Origin: Oopsacas minuta
Taxonomy: Eukaryota > Porifera > Hexactinellida > Lyssacinosida > Leucopsacidae
Assembly (NCBI GenBank): GCA_024704765.1
Contig: JAKMXF010000233.1
Coordinates: 558,001-622,000, forward strand
DNA length: 64,000 nt
Direction of reading: 5' to 3'
A model generated the notes under the pieces. That model did no database searches. It was given only the letters and a program-made list of their open reading frames with translations, and was not told the DNA's origin. The translations under genes and the position numbers were made by a program. The number at the start of each line of letters is the position of its first letter. Positions within the stretch are counted from its first letter, which is position 1. Positions 53,430 through 63,657 of this stretch are shown here, in pieces.

Positions 53430-54659
53430 ATGGCAGAAGGTTACGCAATCGCCCCTCAAGTCGTAGACCCCATAGAGACACACATCAACTACACAATAGA
53501 TGGTCTCATAGAGCTACTGAATGTCCGTAGAGTTCAGCTACTGGAGCTAGTCCGCAATACACGGGAGGAGAAGAGAGCAGCAGAGATCGCTCGACAACAA
53601 ATGATCGACCAACTGAACGAGGCACAAGCACAACTCCAAGGAATATTAAGAGAAAATCCCCTCCAGTCCATGAGGGAGAGAATTGTCCAAGAAATGGAGG
53701 ACAAAATGAGAGACCTACGAAACAACATTCCCGTAGAGACACAATTAAAGTGGCAGTGTGACACACGTGAACTAGAAATGAACATTTCCCGTCTAGGAGA
53801 AATCGTACAGGTACCAGTAGGAGTACCAGATTATGCTACATTCCAAACGTCCACTGTTGCTACTGGGAAAGAAGGTTCAGGTCCTGGCGAGTTGAATTGG
53901 CCATTAGGTGTAGCTATACATGAAGATACACACCAAATATTCGTAGCTAATTATAGCAATCACAGAGTAGAGATATTCTCTGATACAGGAGAGTACCTTA
54001 ATCAGCTGGGTGGAGGACAGCTGTCTTACCCATGGGGTATAGCTATACACAGAGAGAATGTGTATGTCAGCTGCTTGGGAGATCACACTGTAACCCAATT
54101 CACACTAACTGACATGAGTGTTGTTAGGAAGATAGGAGGTAGGGGATCAAACAACGGACAATTCAATAATCATAGACAACTAACAACAGATCCCATCGGT
54201 CACGTGTTTATAGCAGATACCCGTAACAACAGAATCAGCGTACACGACACAGACCTGAACCATCTCCGTAACATTACTCATCAGTCTATGACAAAACCAT
54301 ATGATGTTAAAGTGTCACGTGACCGTGTGTACGTACTGTATCCTGATAACAACCCGTGTATGCACGTGCTAACCCTAGAGGGAGACAAGCTGCACTCCCT
54401 CATTACCTGTGGACAAGGAATGGATGTGTTATGCCCTGTCTTCTTCTGTCTAGATCCACTTAACAACTTTGTTATTAGCGATGAAGGCTCTCACTCAATT
54501 CGGATATTCTCTCCAGAAGGCAATCTCCTACACACGATAGGAACAGAGGGACACCAACAAGGAATGTTATATTACCCCCAAGGAATAGCTATAACTCCAA
54601 ACGGGAGATTAGTTAGTGTGTCAGAGAATGAGAACTACCCTCTACAAATATATTACTAG
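53430..54659 (+). CDS. RING-less NHL beta-propeller protein, copy B
   Basis: Single exon, 409 residues; aligns without gaps to copies A and C. The coiled-coil N-terminus is nearly unchanged. Differences cluster in the propeller at repeated places: NWPLG and ANYSNHRV in blade 1, SYPWG and SCLGDHTV in blade 2, FNNHRQ and DTRNNR in blade 3, LYPDN in blade 4, DVLCPVFF and DEGSHS in blade 5, SENENYP in blade 6. It lies between the zinc-ribbon gene end (52896) and the last exon of the minus-strand PH gene (54931). It is followed directly by a TTTG tract. Function unknown; a cytosolic binding protein is inferred. Confidence 0.88.
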   Translation: MAEGYAIAPQVVDPIETHINYTIDGLIELLNVRRVQLLELVRNTREEKRAAEIARQQMIDQLNEAQAQLQGILRENPLQSMRERIVQEMEDKMRDLRNNIPVETQLKWQCDTRELEMNISRLGEIVQVPVGVPDYATFQTSTVATGKEGSGPGELNWPLGVAIHEDTHQIFVANYSNHRVEIFSDTGEYLNQLGGGQLSYPWGIAIHRENVYVSCLGDHTVTQFTLTDMSVVRKIGGRGSNNGQFNNHRQLTTDPIGHVFIADTRNNRISVHDTDLNHLRNITHQSMTKPYDVKVSRDRVYVLYPDNNPCMHVLTLEGDKLHSLITCGQGMDVLCPVFFCLDPLNNFVISDEGSHSIRIFSPEGNLLHTIGTEGHQQGMLYYPQGIAITPNGRLVSVSENENYPLQIYY

Positions 54660-54706
54660 ATTGTTTGTTTGTTTGTTTGTTTGTTTGTTTGTTTATTTGT
54701 TTATTT
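54660..54706. repeat. TTTG simple repeat after NHL copy B
   Basis: About eleven tttg/tttat units immediately after the stop; copy C has a shorter version at 57400. Confidence 0.95.
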
Positions 54707-54930
54707 GTGAATAAAAATTCCGAATTTCAAATTGCTAAAATATATTTATTCAATCCCCGAATAGGTGGCGGGGGCAACTAACACCTCTAATTGAATACTT
54801 GTTTATACATAATAATCTTGCCAAATATACAAACAATAAAATTCAAATATTAGCAATAAATAAATATTCATATTTGGTGATTTGTTGAGGTGTTAATGTT
54901 TAATCGTTTGAATGTTTAACCAATCATTCA

Positions 54931-57900
54931 TCAGGTCATTACAGATGTAATCGCTGTAATCCATTTCTTTGTTTCATCTAAAAATAGAATTATTATGATA
55001 GATATTTGGAAGTGACAAAATAGAATTCTATAATTAACAGTGGAAGCTAATCTGATGTTTTTTGAATATTCACCAAAAGGTGTGAAAATATGATTAATCA
55101 TATTATAATTAGTGTATTTTACTGTATCTAAACTAACAAATCTGATAGGTTGACAATTTGTTATATTTCTATTTTCCTGATTGCTTACGAATATTTGTGT
55201 GATTAATCATATGTACAGTCATGATGATTGTTATAAATATGTGTATATGTATATTTTGACACCTAATTATATACCATTAGCACTTGCAGTGAAGAAATAT
55301 GTCTTAGCTGTTGTAGTGAGTGAAAAGGAGAGCTGACACTCTAAACCATCCTAAAAGATGAGAGAAAATATAAATTAGAAATGGGTCCACAAATCCGTAT
55401 AGAGTACACGAGTGAGAAGGTGTGAACATCTGTTTATATACTCCCTTATGTAACCAGGAAATTCTGGGTGTCCTTCATGGCCGCTAAACTGGCATATTTT
55501 GCGCCAGCCAAGCTAAATACACCTCTGCTAGGTGACAACCCATACATTCTGTGTGTTTAGTATCTATAATGTATACGGAACTAGGATATTGTAGCCACTC
55601 AGTATTCAGACTGACACCTCGTGTATGACTATCAGCTGATTCATACATAATATTTATCGCATTTTTAATGTATAATTGGTTGCTATGTCTGCATTAGAGT
55701 GTATTTACACATATTTGTTGGTATATTCGTTGTCAAGCAAGTAATGACTAAAGTTATTAATATTATTAATAAATTATGAAGTTTAGATTCATCGCGAAAA
55801 GGCAATCTTATTGGTTCAATACTGGATTCAAAGGTGTGAAGTCTAAATAAATATAATTTCTAAAAGAACAACAAACAACAAATATTAAAGAAATAATTAA
55901 AATAGGAAATTTGATATTTTGTTATTGCAAATATACAAAATAAGTTTACTGAGAGAGAACTTTCAACCACATTCCTTACAGTATCCTAGCAACGAGACAC
56001 AATAACAAACACCTGCATAACCTCGTGTTTATTCTAACAAGAAATATACTCACATCATCTGATTATTGTTGTTTGTTTACTTGTTATTCACACATTAATA
56101 TTACAGCTATAAATACACAAGATTATCCCTAGCAACCAATTCATAACTCAACTATTCTACAATTATCAAATGGCAGAACGTTACGCAATCGCCACTCAAG
56201 TCGTAGACCCCATAGAGACACACATCAATCACACAATAGATGGTCTCATAGGGTTACTGAATGTCCGTAGAGTTCAGCTACTGGAGTTAGTCCGCAATAC
56301 ACGGGAGGAGAAGAGAGCAGCAGAGATCGCTCAACGCGAAATGATCGACCAACTGAACGAGGCACAGGCACAACTCCAAGGAATATTAAGAGAAAATCCC
56401 CTCCAGTCCATGAGGGAGAGAATTGTCCAAGAAATGGAGGACAAAATGCGAGACCTACGAAACAACATTCCCGTAGAGACACAATTAAAGTGTCATTGCG
56501 ACATACGTGACCTAGAAATGAGCATTTCCCGTTTAGGAGAGATCGTACAGGTACCAGTAGGAGTGCCAGATTATGCTACATTCCAAACGTCCACTGTTGC
56601 TACTGGGAAAGAAGGTTCAGGTCCTGGTGAGTTGATTGGTCCAGTAGGTGTAGCTATACATGAAGATACACACCAAATATTCGTGGCTAATTTTGGCAAT
56701 AACAGAGTAGAGATATTCTCTGACACAGGAGAGTACCTCAATCAGCTGGGTGTAGGACAGCTGTCTTTCCCATGGGGTATAGCTATACACAGAGAGAATG
56801 TGTATGTCAGCTGCTGTGTAGATCACACTGTAACCCAATTCACACTAACTGACATGAGTGTTGTTAGGAAGATAGGAGGTAGGGGATCAAACAACGGACA
56901 ATTCAACTTTCCTTGTCAACTAACAACAGATCCCATTGGTCACGTGTTTATAGCAGATAGAGGTAACAGCAGAATCAACGTACACGACACAGACTTGAAC
57001 CATCTCCGTAACATTACTCATCAGTCTATGACAAAACCATATGATGTTAAAGTGTCACGTGACCGCGTGTACGTACTGTGTCCTGATAACAACCCGTGTA
57101 TGCACGTGCTAACCCTAGAGGGAGACAAGCTGCACTCCCTCATTACCTGTGGACAAGGAATGGATGAGTTACGCCCTTTCTTCTTCTGTCTAGATCCACT
57201 TAACAACTTTGTTATTAGCGATGAAGGCTCTCACTCAATTCGGATATTCTCTCCAGAAGGCAATCTCCTACACACGATAGGAACAGAGGGACACCAACAA
57301 GGAATGTTATATTACCCCCAAGGAATAGCTATAACTCCAAACGGGAGATTAGTTAGTATATCATGGAATGTGAACTACCCTCTACAAATATATTACTAGT
57401 TTGTTTGTTTGTGAATAAAAATTCCGAATTTCAAATTCCTAAAATATATTTATTCAATCCCCGAATATGTATTGCGTGTACATATTAACATATGGCAGGG
57501 GGTAATACATAATATCAGCTGATTCATACATAATACTGACCAATAGGAAAGTGTTTATTTCTCTTATTTTTATTGTAGGTATTGTTAGCCAAGGTTGATC
57601 TTCCTACACAAAATAAATAAATAAACAGAAAAATAAACAACTAATTTGTTTATGATAGTTTATTAATACCTTTGATTGATATAATTTAAGTGTGAAAAGG
57701 TTAAGAACTGCAAACCAAGTAGACAATTCATTTCTACAAAACAACAACAACAATAATAACATTTGTGAAATATACAAATACAAACAACTCACGTCTTTGG
57801 ATTTCTTTTCCATAATTTTCCTTGACAGACAATATTCTAAAGAGTCAATTAACAGGTGTGAATATTACATATACGCTCTGTACTCCTTGGTTGTCCACGG

Positions 57901-59863
57901 AGGACAGCAAGGAGTACACATTGGTAAAAGTGGACTACTCTAACCTCCAATTCAGGTTTATTTCTTGGCTTGGGTTTAGGTGGAAGATCAGGGCGGGTAA
58001 ATCGCATATGTTTTTTGTTAAATGAAGAAACAGCTGTTAATTTGTTAGTATGCATATCTTTTGCTCCACCAATAGGATTTGGGGGTTGAATTATGTGTTC
58101 TAGTGAATTCCTGTCTGTTTCCATGGTTACTTGGGAAGGATTTATAGTTGTTTTCTTGAAGTTATTTAGAATTGGTAACTAGGAAAATTGCAAAGAATTT
58201 AATTATTTACATACCATACAATTTGCATAGCAACGCATACATACCTTGGGATTTTGTCGCACCGGTAGTGGAGGTGTCATTGGTTCTTTTTTCGCGACAC
58301 CAAACAATTTATCTCCTTGACTACGAGTTCTTAAGTTTGGAATGCTGACATTCAATGTTTCTAAAGTGTAACAAAGATTTTCGTAACATATGACGTCATT
58401 GCTCGAGTATTACTTTATAACACTTACTTGTACTAATTTTAGAACTCTTAGGCATCATAATCGGGTTGTTAGGGTGAAATGCTTGGAATGTTGGTTTAGC
58501 AGGGGGTGGAGGAGGGGGCTTATCGGGACGGGGTACCCTGGGTGGTCCCCTAAAGGATTGAGACCTCCCAGAGTAATTCCTTTGAAAATAAGGTGTTGAG
58601 CTGATTATCTCTAACGACGATAAACACTCATTGGAATTGTGAATACTTTCACATGATAATTTCCTCTCATCACTATGGTGACCAATTCGGTTGTTAGGAA
58701 TGTTCAGGCTGTTAGATGGTGAGTGAGGTGGCAGAGGTGGAGCTTGATTGTGTCCTGATAATGGTTTGGGTCGAATAGGTGGAGGATGGCGTATTGGTGT
58801 TTTTCTATTTGGGACTATCACCTTTTCTGGAACTATGTCATACGTATCTGTCCTATTCTTCTGTGGAATGTTATCAAAGTTTGAAATCTGTTTGATCTTA
58901 AACGGAACTGAAATTGGTTTCAGTTCCGGTTTATGTATAACAGGAACTATATTATTAGAAGAAATATCATGTGTAGATTTAGATTTTAAAATTTCCTCTT
59001 TTTTCCGCTGAGATTTTGGTACAACCTTAGCGTACAGTCTAGGGTGCATATTATACTCCTCTTGGTCCAATTCTTTAGATGAATATGTTCTTATTTTAGA
59101 GTAAACAGTTGGTTGTGTTACGGTATGTAATGAAATTCTATAATTAGTATCATTACATTCCATTCTATTCATTTTAGAGAAATCTAAGTCAGCATAGGTG
59201 CTTACCATCCTTGGGTCACGGTCTGTGGTACTATGTCTCCTCATGAATGGGACTTTTATGTCCGCATAATTTGCACGAGAGAAATTGTCCTGGTGTATTT
59301 TATCTGTGTGGTTTGTTTGACTGAAATCTATGAGTAGATATGTGCCCTCTGTCTCCATATGCTTGACACCTCTGATATCAGAGTAAGTTGATTGGTTGAA
59401 CAAGGAAGAATGGATTTCCTACAAATATACAAAGTTATAAATAATGTAAACAACAACAAATAACAGAAATTTAGTAAGATTGAATATACATTTTTGGTGA
59501 AAAGTCTAGTGTCAAATATTTGTAGACAAGATCCGTATAATATGAATATAAAATGTGACACAATGAACCACCAAATTATCCAATATTTTTATTACAAACA
59601 ATCCTCTATAACCATTCCCTGATTATCATATCAAATATCCCCGCGCGTTTTTACAGAAATCTCCCGCTCGTTTTTATAGAAATTACGTAGATTCACCAAT
59701 GAAATTCAACCGCCAATTATCAGAAAACACCCGCCAAATACTCATAAAATAATTACAAGTACATAATTGGCGCGATTTTCTAAATGGCGCTTAAATATGT
59801 ATGCCTATAACTTACTGAGCTGTTCATTGGCGCCAAATTAATTTGTGCATATCCGTTCTCCAT
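54931..59863 (-). CDS. Docking protein: Tyr motifs, Pro-rich, C-terminal PH domain
   Basis: Nine exons in phase: 59863-59816, 59418-58428, 58360-58245, 58178-57945, 57836-57793, 57733-57670, 57603-57541, 55350-55275, 54977-54931; 560 residues. The N-terminal 150 residues carry repeated Y-x-x-I/L/V motifs (YAQI, YSDI, YLLI, YADI, YADL, YSKI, YAKV; later YDIV). These fit SH2-binding sites after phosphorylation. Proline-rich SH3 or EVH1-type ligands follow (RHPPPIRPKPL, QAPPLPPHSP, DKPPPPPPAKP, RPDLPPKPKP). The C-terminus reads as a PH domain (CQGKLWKRNPKT, WFAVLNLFTLKLYQSK, LSFSLTTTAKTYFFTASAND) with the invariant helix tryptophan in ETKKWITAITSVM. The layout suggests a membrane-recruited tyrosine-kinase scaffold. 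I recognise no named family: GAB and DOK carry PH at the N-terminus. Intron 7 (55351-57540) splits the PH domain and contains NHL copy C on the other strand. Its donor (ttg|gtcagt) is the weakest junction. Confidence 0.78.
55630..55652. repeat. Left 23-bp direct repeat flanking NHL cassette C
   Basis: Begins tatcagctgattcat and ends acataata. An exact second copy is at 57513-57535, on the other side of the cassette. Confidence 0.9.
55643..57467. repeat. Segmental copy C of the NHL cassette
   Basis: Partner of 52914-54765. It lies inside intron 7 of the PH docking gene and is bounded by the 23-bp direct repeats at 55630-55652 and 57513-57535. Confidence 0.85.
56170..57399 (+). CDS. RING-less NHL beta-propeller protein, copy C
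   Basis: Single exon, 409 residues, antisense within the PH docking gene intron. It shares the coiled coil and six NHL blades with copies A and B. Its own residues appear at the same blade positions: IGPVG and ANFGNNRV (blade 1), SFPWG and SCCVDHTV (blade 2), DELRPFFF (blade 5), SWNVNYP (blade 6). Blade 3 (NFPCQ, DRGNSR) equals copy A while blade 5 (DEGSHS) equals copy B, a mosaic pattern that suggests gene conversion. Flanks are nearly the same as copy B. No signal peptide and no RING. Function unknown. Confidence 0.88.
   Translation: MAERYAIATQVVDPIETHINHTIDGLIGLLNVRRVQLLELVRNTREEKRAAEIAQREMIDQLNEAQAQLQGILRENPLQSMRERIVQEMEDKMRDLRNNIPVETQLKCHCDIRDLEMSISRLGEIVQVPVGVPDYATFQTSTVATGKEGSGPGELIGPVGVAIHEDTHQIFVANFGNNRVEIFSDTGEYLNQLGVGQLSFPWGIAIHRENVYVSCCVDHTVTQFTLTDMSVVRKIGGRGSNNGQFNFPCQLTTDPIGHVFIADRGNSRINVHDTDLNHLRNITHQSMTKPYDVKVSRDRVYVLCPDNNPCMHVLTLEGDKLHSLITCGQGMDELRPFFFCLDPLNNFVISDEGSHSIRIFSPEGNLLHTIGTEGHQQGMLYYPQGIAITPNGRLVSISWNVNYPLQIYY
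57513..57535. repeat. Right 23-bp direct repeat flanking NHL cassette C
   Basis: Exact copy of 55630-55652. It lies six bases before the PH exon 57541-57603 in window coordinates, i.e. just inside the donor end of the intron. Confidence 0.9.
59639..59790. promoter_or_regulatory. Ladder of CGC/GCG words in docking-gene intron 1
   Basis: ccccgcgcg 59639, cccgctcg 59663, acgt 59685, ccgcc 59710, cccgcc 59730, ggcgcg 59769, ggcgc 59786; steps near 20 bp or multiples. TGGCGCCAAAT follows inside exon 1 (about 59828). Confidence 0.4.
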
Positions 59864-60487
59864 CAAAAGACTTTATATAGTCTTTCTTTGTGACTAATTA
59901 GATTAGCGATTGGCACTTATTAGCTTCTCCAAGCTGAGAACCTAGAAGCCAATTGGTCAATCAAATCCTTTGTTCTATAATGCAACGAATTCTAGGAGAA
60001 TCAAAGTCCGAGTGGCACCAATGTGTCACAAATTAAGGCTTTTCAACATTTACGATAATTAGAACATACTGTTTATTAGATTGATAGTAATATGAGTGTA
60101 TTTTCAACCTTTTAAGAGAAGATTTTTTCACAGGACACATTCTAACACCTTTTCATACGTCATGATTATATTCATAATTGTCCCATTGTACAATGAACCC
60201 AGTTCTTATAGAACCAATTACCCCCTTTATATTACTGCCGATTTCACACCTTTTTAGAATATATTATTATAACTCGTATTTTCATATTATTTATATGTGC
60301 ATATTATTTAAAATTTCCTAATAACATAAGCTAGTGTAATATGGAACTATAATTAGAATTGTGTCATAACTGACATGGACATGGTTTCAGCCATAAACAG
60401 AACTGTCAAAAAATGGCCACTATCCCCCTTTTATTGTTTAGTTATATTCGTAATTAGTGTACATTCCACATTCCATATTCCGTTGTC
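59864..60487. other. Divergent promoter region
   Basis: 624 bp between the docking-protein start (minus) and the arrestin-domain gene start (plus). AT-rich, no gene or repeat recognised. Confidence 0.5.
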
Positions 60488-63006
60488 ATGACAGACCTAG
60501 GAGAGAATCTAGCAATGAGACCAACTCCCTCTCCAATTTCTTCTGAGAAGATATTTATTAGATTACACAAACAGGAATATGCAGCTGGTGATGTCATATA
60601 TGGGTAAGGTATATTCACACAAATATTTGTTTGTTTACTCGGTTTTATTTCGTAAACAAAAATTGATAAATATAAACAAATATTCACTGATTTACACATT
60701 CCTTTCTAGACTTGTGTATCTATGGGTGAGTGCGCCAGTTGCGTCACAACTTCTAAAAATATCTATTCAAGGATTCGAGGAATGTGAGTTACCATGGCAA
60801 CCATCCCTCTACGGAATTCTCACCATAGTTACGTATAGGTACATTTGAAATGTGGGAGAGTGAACCGAATCCTGATGACGTCAAGAACCCTATTAAGCGT
60901 AGAGTAGAGAGACACAATAAACGAGACACTATTCCCAAATTTGAGGAACAGCTGGCTTCCTATCCACGTGAGTTATATTTATAATGACAACAGATTGTTG
61001 TTGTTATTCTTTGTTGTTGTTTATAGGTGGATTTCCTTTGGGTTATTTTTATTATCCGTTCAAATATGAGTTGCCTCAGGTGATGCCAGGTTGTTTGTTT
61101 GTTTGTTTGTTTGTTTGTTTATTTGTTTGTTTGTTTGTTTGTTTGTTTGTTTACATGTTTATTTGTTAGGCAGCTTCTTCTGTAAACTAGGAGAGTCTGG
61201 CGGTCTCAAATGGAATGGAATGGTTAGATACATAATAAGAGCTTTTATCGACATTCCAGGAGCACACCATGATCTCTGGGTAACATATATATCTTTATAA
61301 ATATCAACAGACTTGTTTACGTGTTTATTACTTATAAACTATTGAATTGGTGCCTGTGAGCATGCTTAGATATACACCATGTGTAGGTGTTACTAATTTA
61401 ATTGATCTGGAAGTATGACTGTTGCTATTATAGGTAGAAGAAGAACTGTTAATCAGAGAGGCTAAGCCTAGTATCAGTGCTCTGTCTAAATCAGTAATGA
61501 ATACACAGGTACAATCTTGCTTCTGTATACCCAGGGGAATGATTGAGGTGTCTGCATGGTGAGTATCTAGTTCTTGTTGTTATTTATTTGTTTGTTCGTT
61601 ATTTGTGGGTGTTTGTAAGAGCTATAGCAGCTGTTCCCCCTTGTACCTGTTGTAACACCATTCTGTGGACCCCTCTGTCCTCCATGTACCACCAAGAGGT
61701 CCATAGGGTCAGGTTATTGTTGTTGTTATTATTAGGCTAGATAAGAATGTATACAGACCAGAAGAGAAGCTAACAGTACACTACACTATTCGTAACACCT
61801 CAGCTGTTGATGTACAGTATCTGCTAATTAAGGTTAGTATCATATTTTCACAAGCTTGTGTATATGTACATGTTTCTGGGCATACCTTTATAGACATATT
61901 TTCACACCTTTTAGCTAGTGCGTGTGATTAAACTGAGTGGTAATGAACCAAATAGACACAAACCCTTCATTCAATCTATGTCCTCATCTTCTAAGGGATT
62001 GCTACACGGTATTAATTATGACGTCACGACGTTACCACATACAAAGGATACCTCTACAAATATGCAAGTGTTATTTACACTATCACAAAACGGATGTAGA
62101 CATAACCAGAGTGTTAATAGGTAACTAAGGAGTGATTAAGGACAGTAACTCCCCGTTATAACAAAGTGACCCTCTGTAGCAGAGGTTCCCATTCTCTCTA
62201 CCCAGATACCTCAGGGTATACGTGGTTTACTGTATGGTATTTAAGAGGTGTCCTTCGCAACCGAGCGGTGACTTAAGAATGTTAAATATCCAAATATAAT
62301 TACTAAACTTGTTTCTGTTTTAGAGATGCTAATACTACTCTAACACCTGATTCTGGCGGTCAAACTATATACCCTACAACACATGCTTATAATATAAAGG
62401 TAGTTAGCACTTCACACCTTTATTCATGTTATTATTTGTGTTTATTAGTGTACATATGTGCTAGACATAGAAGTAAGAGCTAAATGGTCTGCGAGTATAA
62501 TACTTACATTACCAATACTGGTTATGCATTCACTGGATCAACAGGTTAGCTGTTTGTTTGTTTGTTTGTTTGTTGTTTGTTTACTTGTTTGTTGTTATTA
62601 TTATTTACTTACCAGTGGATGGATTGGAATGCTCCTATCTGGAGTAAGAAGTGTTCTATAGTACAGGTACCAGGAGAATATGGAGTTACTAATTCAGAAA
62701 GTATGTTACTATAATAAGATTTATAGTTCCATATGCAGTAGACTCCGCTTAATCGGGTCAAAATGGTTTGGTACCGATGTGACACTATTAAGCTGAGTCT
62801 CTGGATAGTTCCAGTTACAATTATTCTAATAAACAACAACAAATTTAATGAATTAAGCCAGCTGTTCCCAACCTGCGTTGAATTAAGCGATATAATTCAA
62901 ATTGGAACCAAGTTTCCGGATAGTTTCAATTTCAGTTGCTAATTAAGTTATTTATTCTATTTTAGTAACAGAACATTTCTCAGGGAACCCAGGTGTTAAA
63001 ATATGA
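60488..63006 (+). CDS. Arrestin-domain (alpha-arrestin-like) protein
   Basis: Twelve exons in phase: 60488-60603, 60710-60783, 60839-60967, 61027-61089, 61170-61279, 61434-61558, 61736-61832, 61915-62120, 62324-62399, 62449-62544, 62616-62700, 62966-63006; 405 residues. N-arrestin marks: LHKQEYAAGDVIYG, LLKISIQGFEECTFE, FPLGYFYYPFKYELPQVMPG, GGLKWNGMVRYIIRAFIDIP. C-arrestin marks: SCFCIPRGMIEVSAWLDKNV, YRPEEKLTVHYTIRNTSAVD, YVLDIEVRAKWSASIIL. The protein ends shortly after the second domain with no PPxY motifs, unlike mammalian ARRDC/TXNIP. Likely a cargo or receptor adaptor at membranes; no subfamily is assigned. Small introns carry TTTG tracts and MITE fragments. Confidence 0.85.
61091..61160. 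repeat. TTTG simple repeat after a splice donor
   Basis: gttgtttgtttg tract of about 17 units filling the intron 61090-61169. Confidence 0.95.
62139..62236. mobile_element. Short MITE-like element with CAGTAACTCC / ACTGTA ends
   Basis: Starts acagtaactccccgttataa and ends acgtggtttactgta, inverted CAGTAA-type ends next to TA, in an arrestin-gene intron. Confidence 0.5.
62738..62810. mobile_element. CAGTAGACTCC element fragment
   Basis: CAGTAGACTCCGCTTAATCG at the start, related to 1433-1555 and 12297. Confidence 0.55.
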
Positions 63007-63195
63007 ATAATTCTTGTAAATTTGTTTATTTGTATTTTTAAGATGTTTGATATTTTATTATTTGTTGTTTCTAATAAATCTAATTAGCAATTTGTTTGTA
63101 TTTACTACACATACACAGATTATTCACGCTATTTCATAATTATTTTTATTTATTTTGATTATTTGTCCTCCTATCTGTATGTATATTAGTTACTT

Positions 63196-63250
63196 AACCA
63201 TGGATGGCGAATTTGTATATTATAATATAAGAAATTCACCATCCATGGTT
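63196..63250. repeat. 19-bp-arm hairpin
   Basis: AACCATGGATGGCGAATTT (63196-63214) and its reverse complement with one mismatch (63232-63250) around an AT-only palindromic loop. Intergenic; may be a small foldback element. Confidence 0.8.
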
Positions 63251-63431
63251 TTAGAACTAATAAGCATACTGGCTGTCATTATCTTTAGGTTTTCCTCTCT
63301 TTTGAGTTCTTCTCGACACAATATGTCACTATATCTAAGTAATATATATATATTATTGGCTGACTTATTATCCATGGTCCAGTAGACTAAACAGTGTAAT
63401 CTCCTTAAGCAGAGTACTAAGGACATCGAAT

Positions 63432-63525
63432 AATGCTAATCTGTTTGTGGAGATTAATTTGTATGGGGCTAGTATATTTTCAATCCATTTCCACAGACCT
63501 CTTTTGTGGAGGTTCACTGTATCCA
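63432..63525. repeat. Second copy of the TTTGTGGAGGTTCA repeat
   Basis: gtttgtggagattaatttgt, tatggggct, tttccacagacctc and tttgtggaggttcactgta, matching 12885-13007. Confidence 0.55.
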
Positions 63526-63657
63526 ATTGTCTCTATAATATCCCTAGTCTACCCCTTAAGGGTTGTACTGTGGGTACCTGTCTTCGTATCCATGGCCCAA
63601 TATAATCCCATCAAGTTGTCATATAATTGAACTAACTCCTTGTTGTTAATTAGCTGT

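Larger units (their letters stand above)
52914..54765. repeat. Segmental copy B of the NHL cassette
   Basis: Homologous, mostly near-identical, to 55643-57467. It starts at acataatatttatcgcattt and ends at ttattcaatccccgaata, so it includes about 510 bp of 5' flank, the gene and about 105 bp of 3' flank. Confidence 0.85.

Noticed and set aside
53506-54466. Opposite-strand open frames within the NHL genes (also at 40027-40306, 56246-57206)
   Set aside because: Shadows of the coding frame; they appear in the same place in all three copies because the genes are paralogues.
57585-57603. Direct join of the docking-gene exon 57793-57836 to 57603, giving an early stop
   Set aside because: Including the in-between exon 57670-57733 restores phase and continues a clear PH domain through to 54931.
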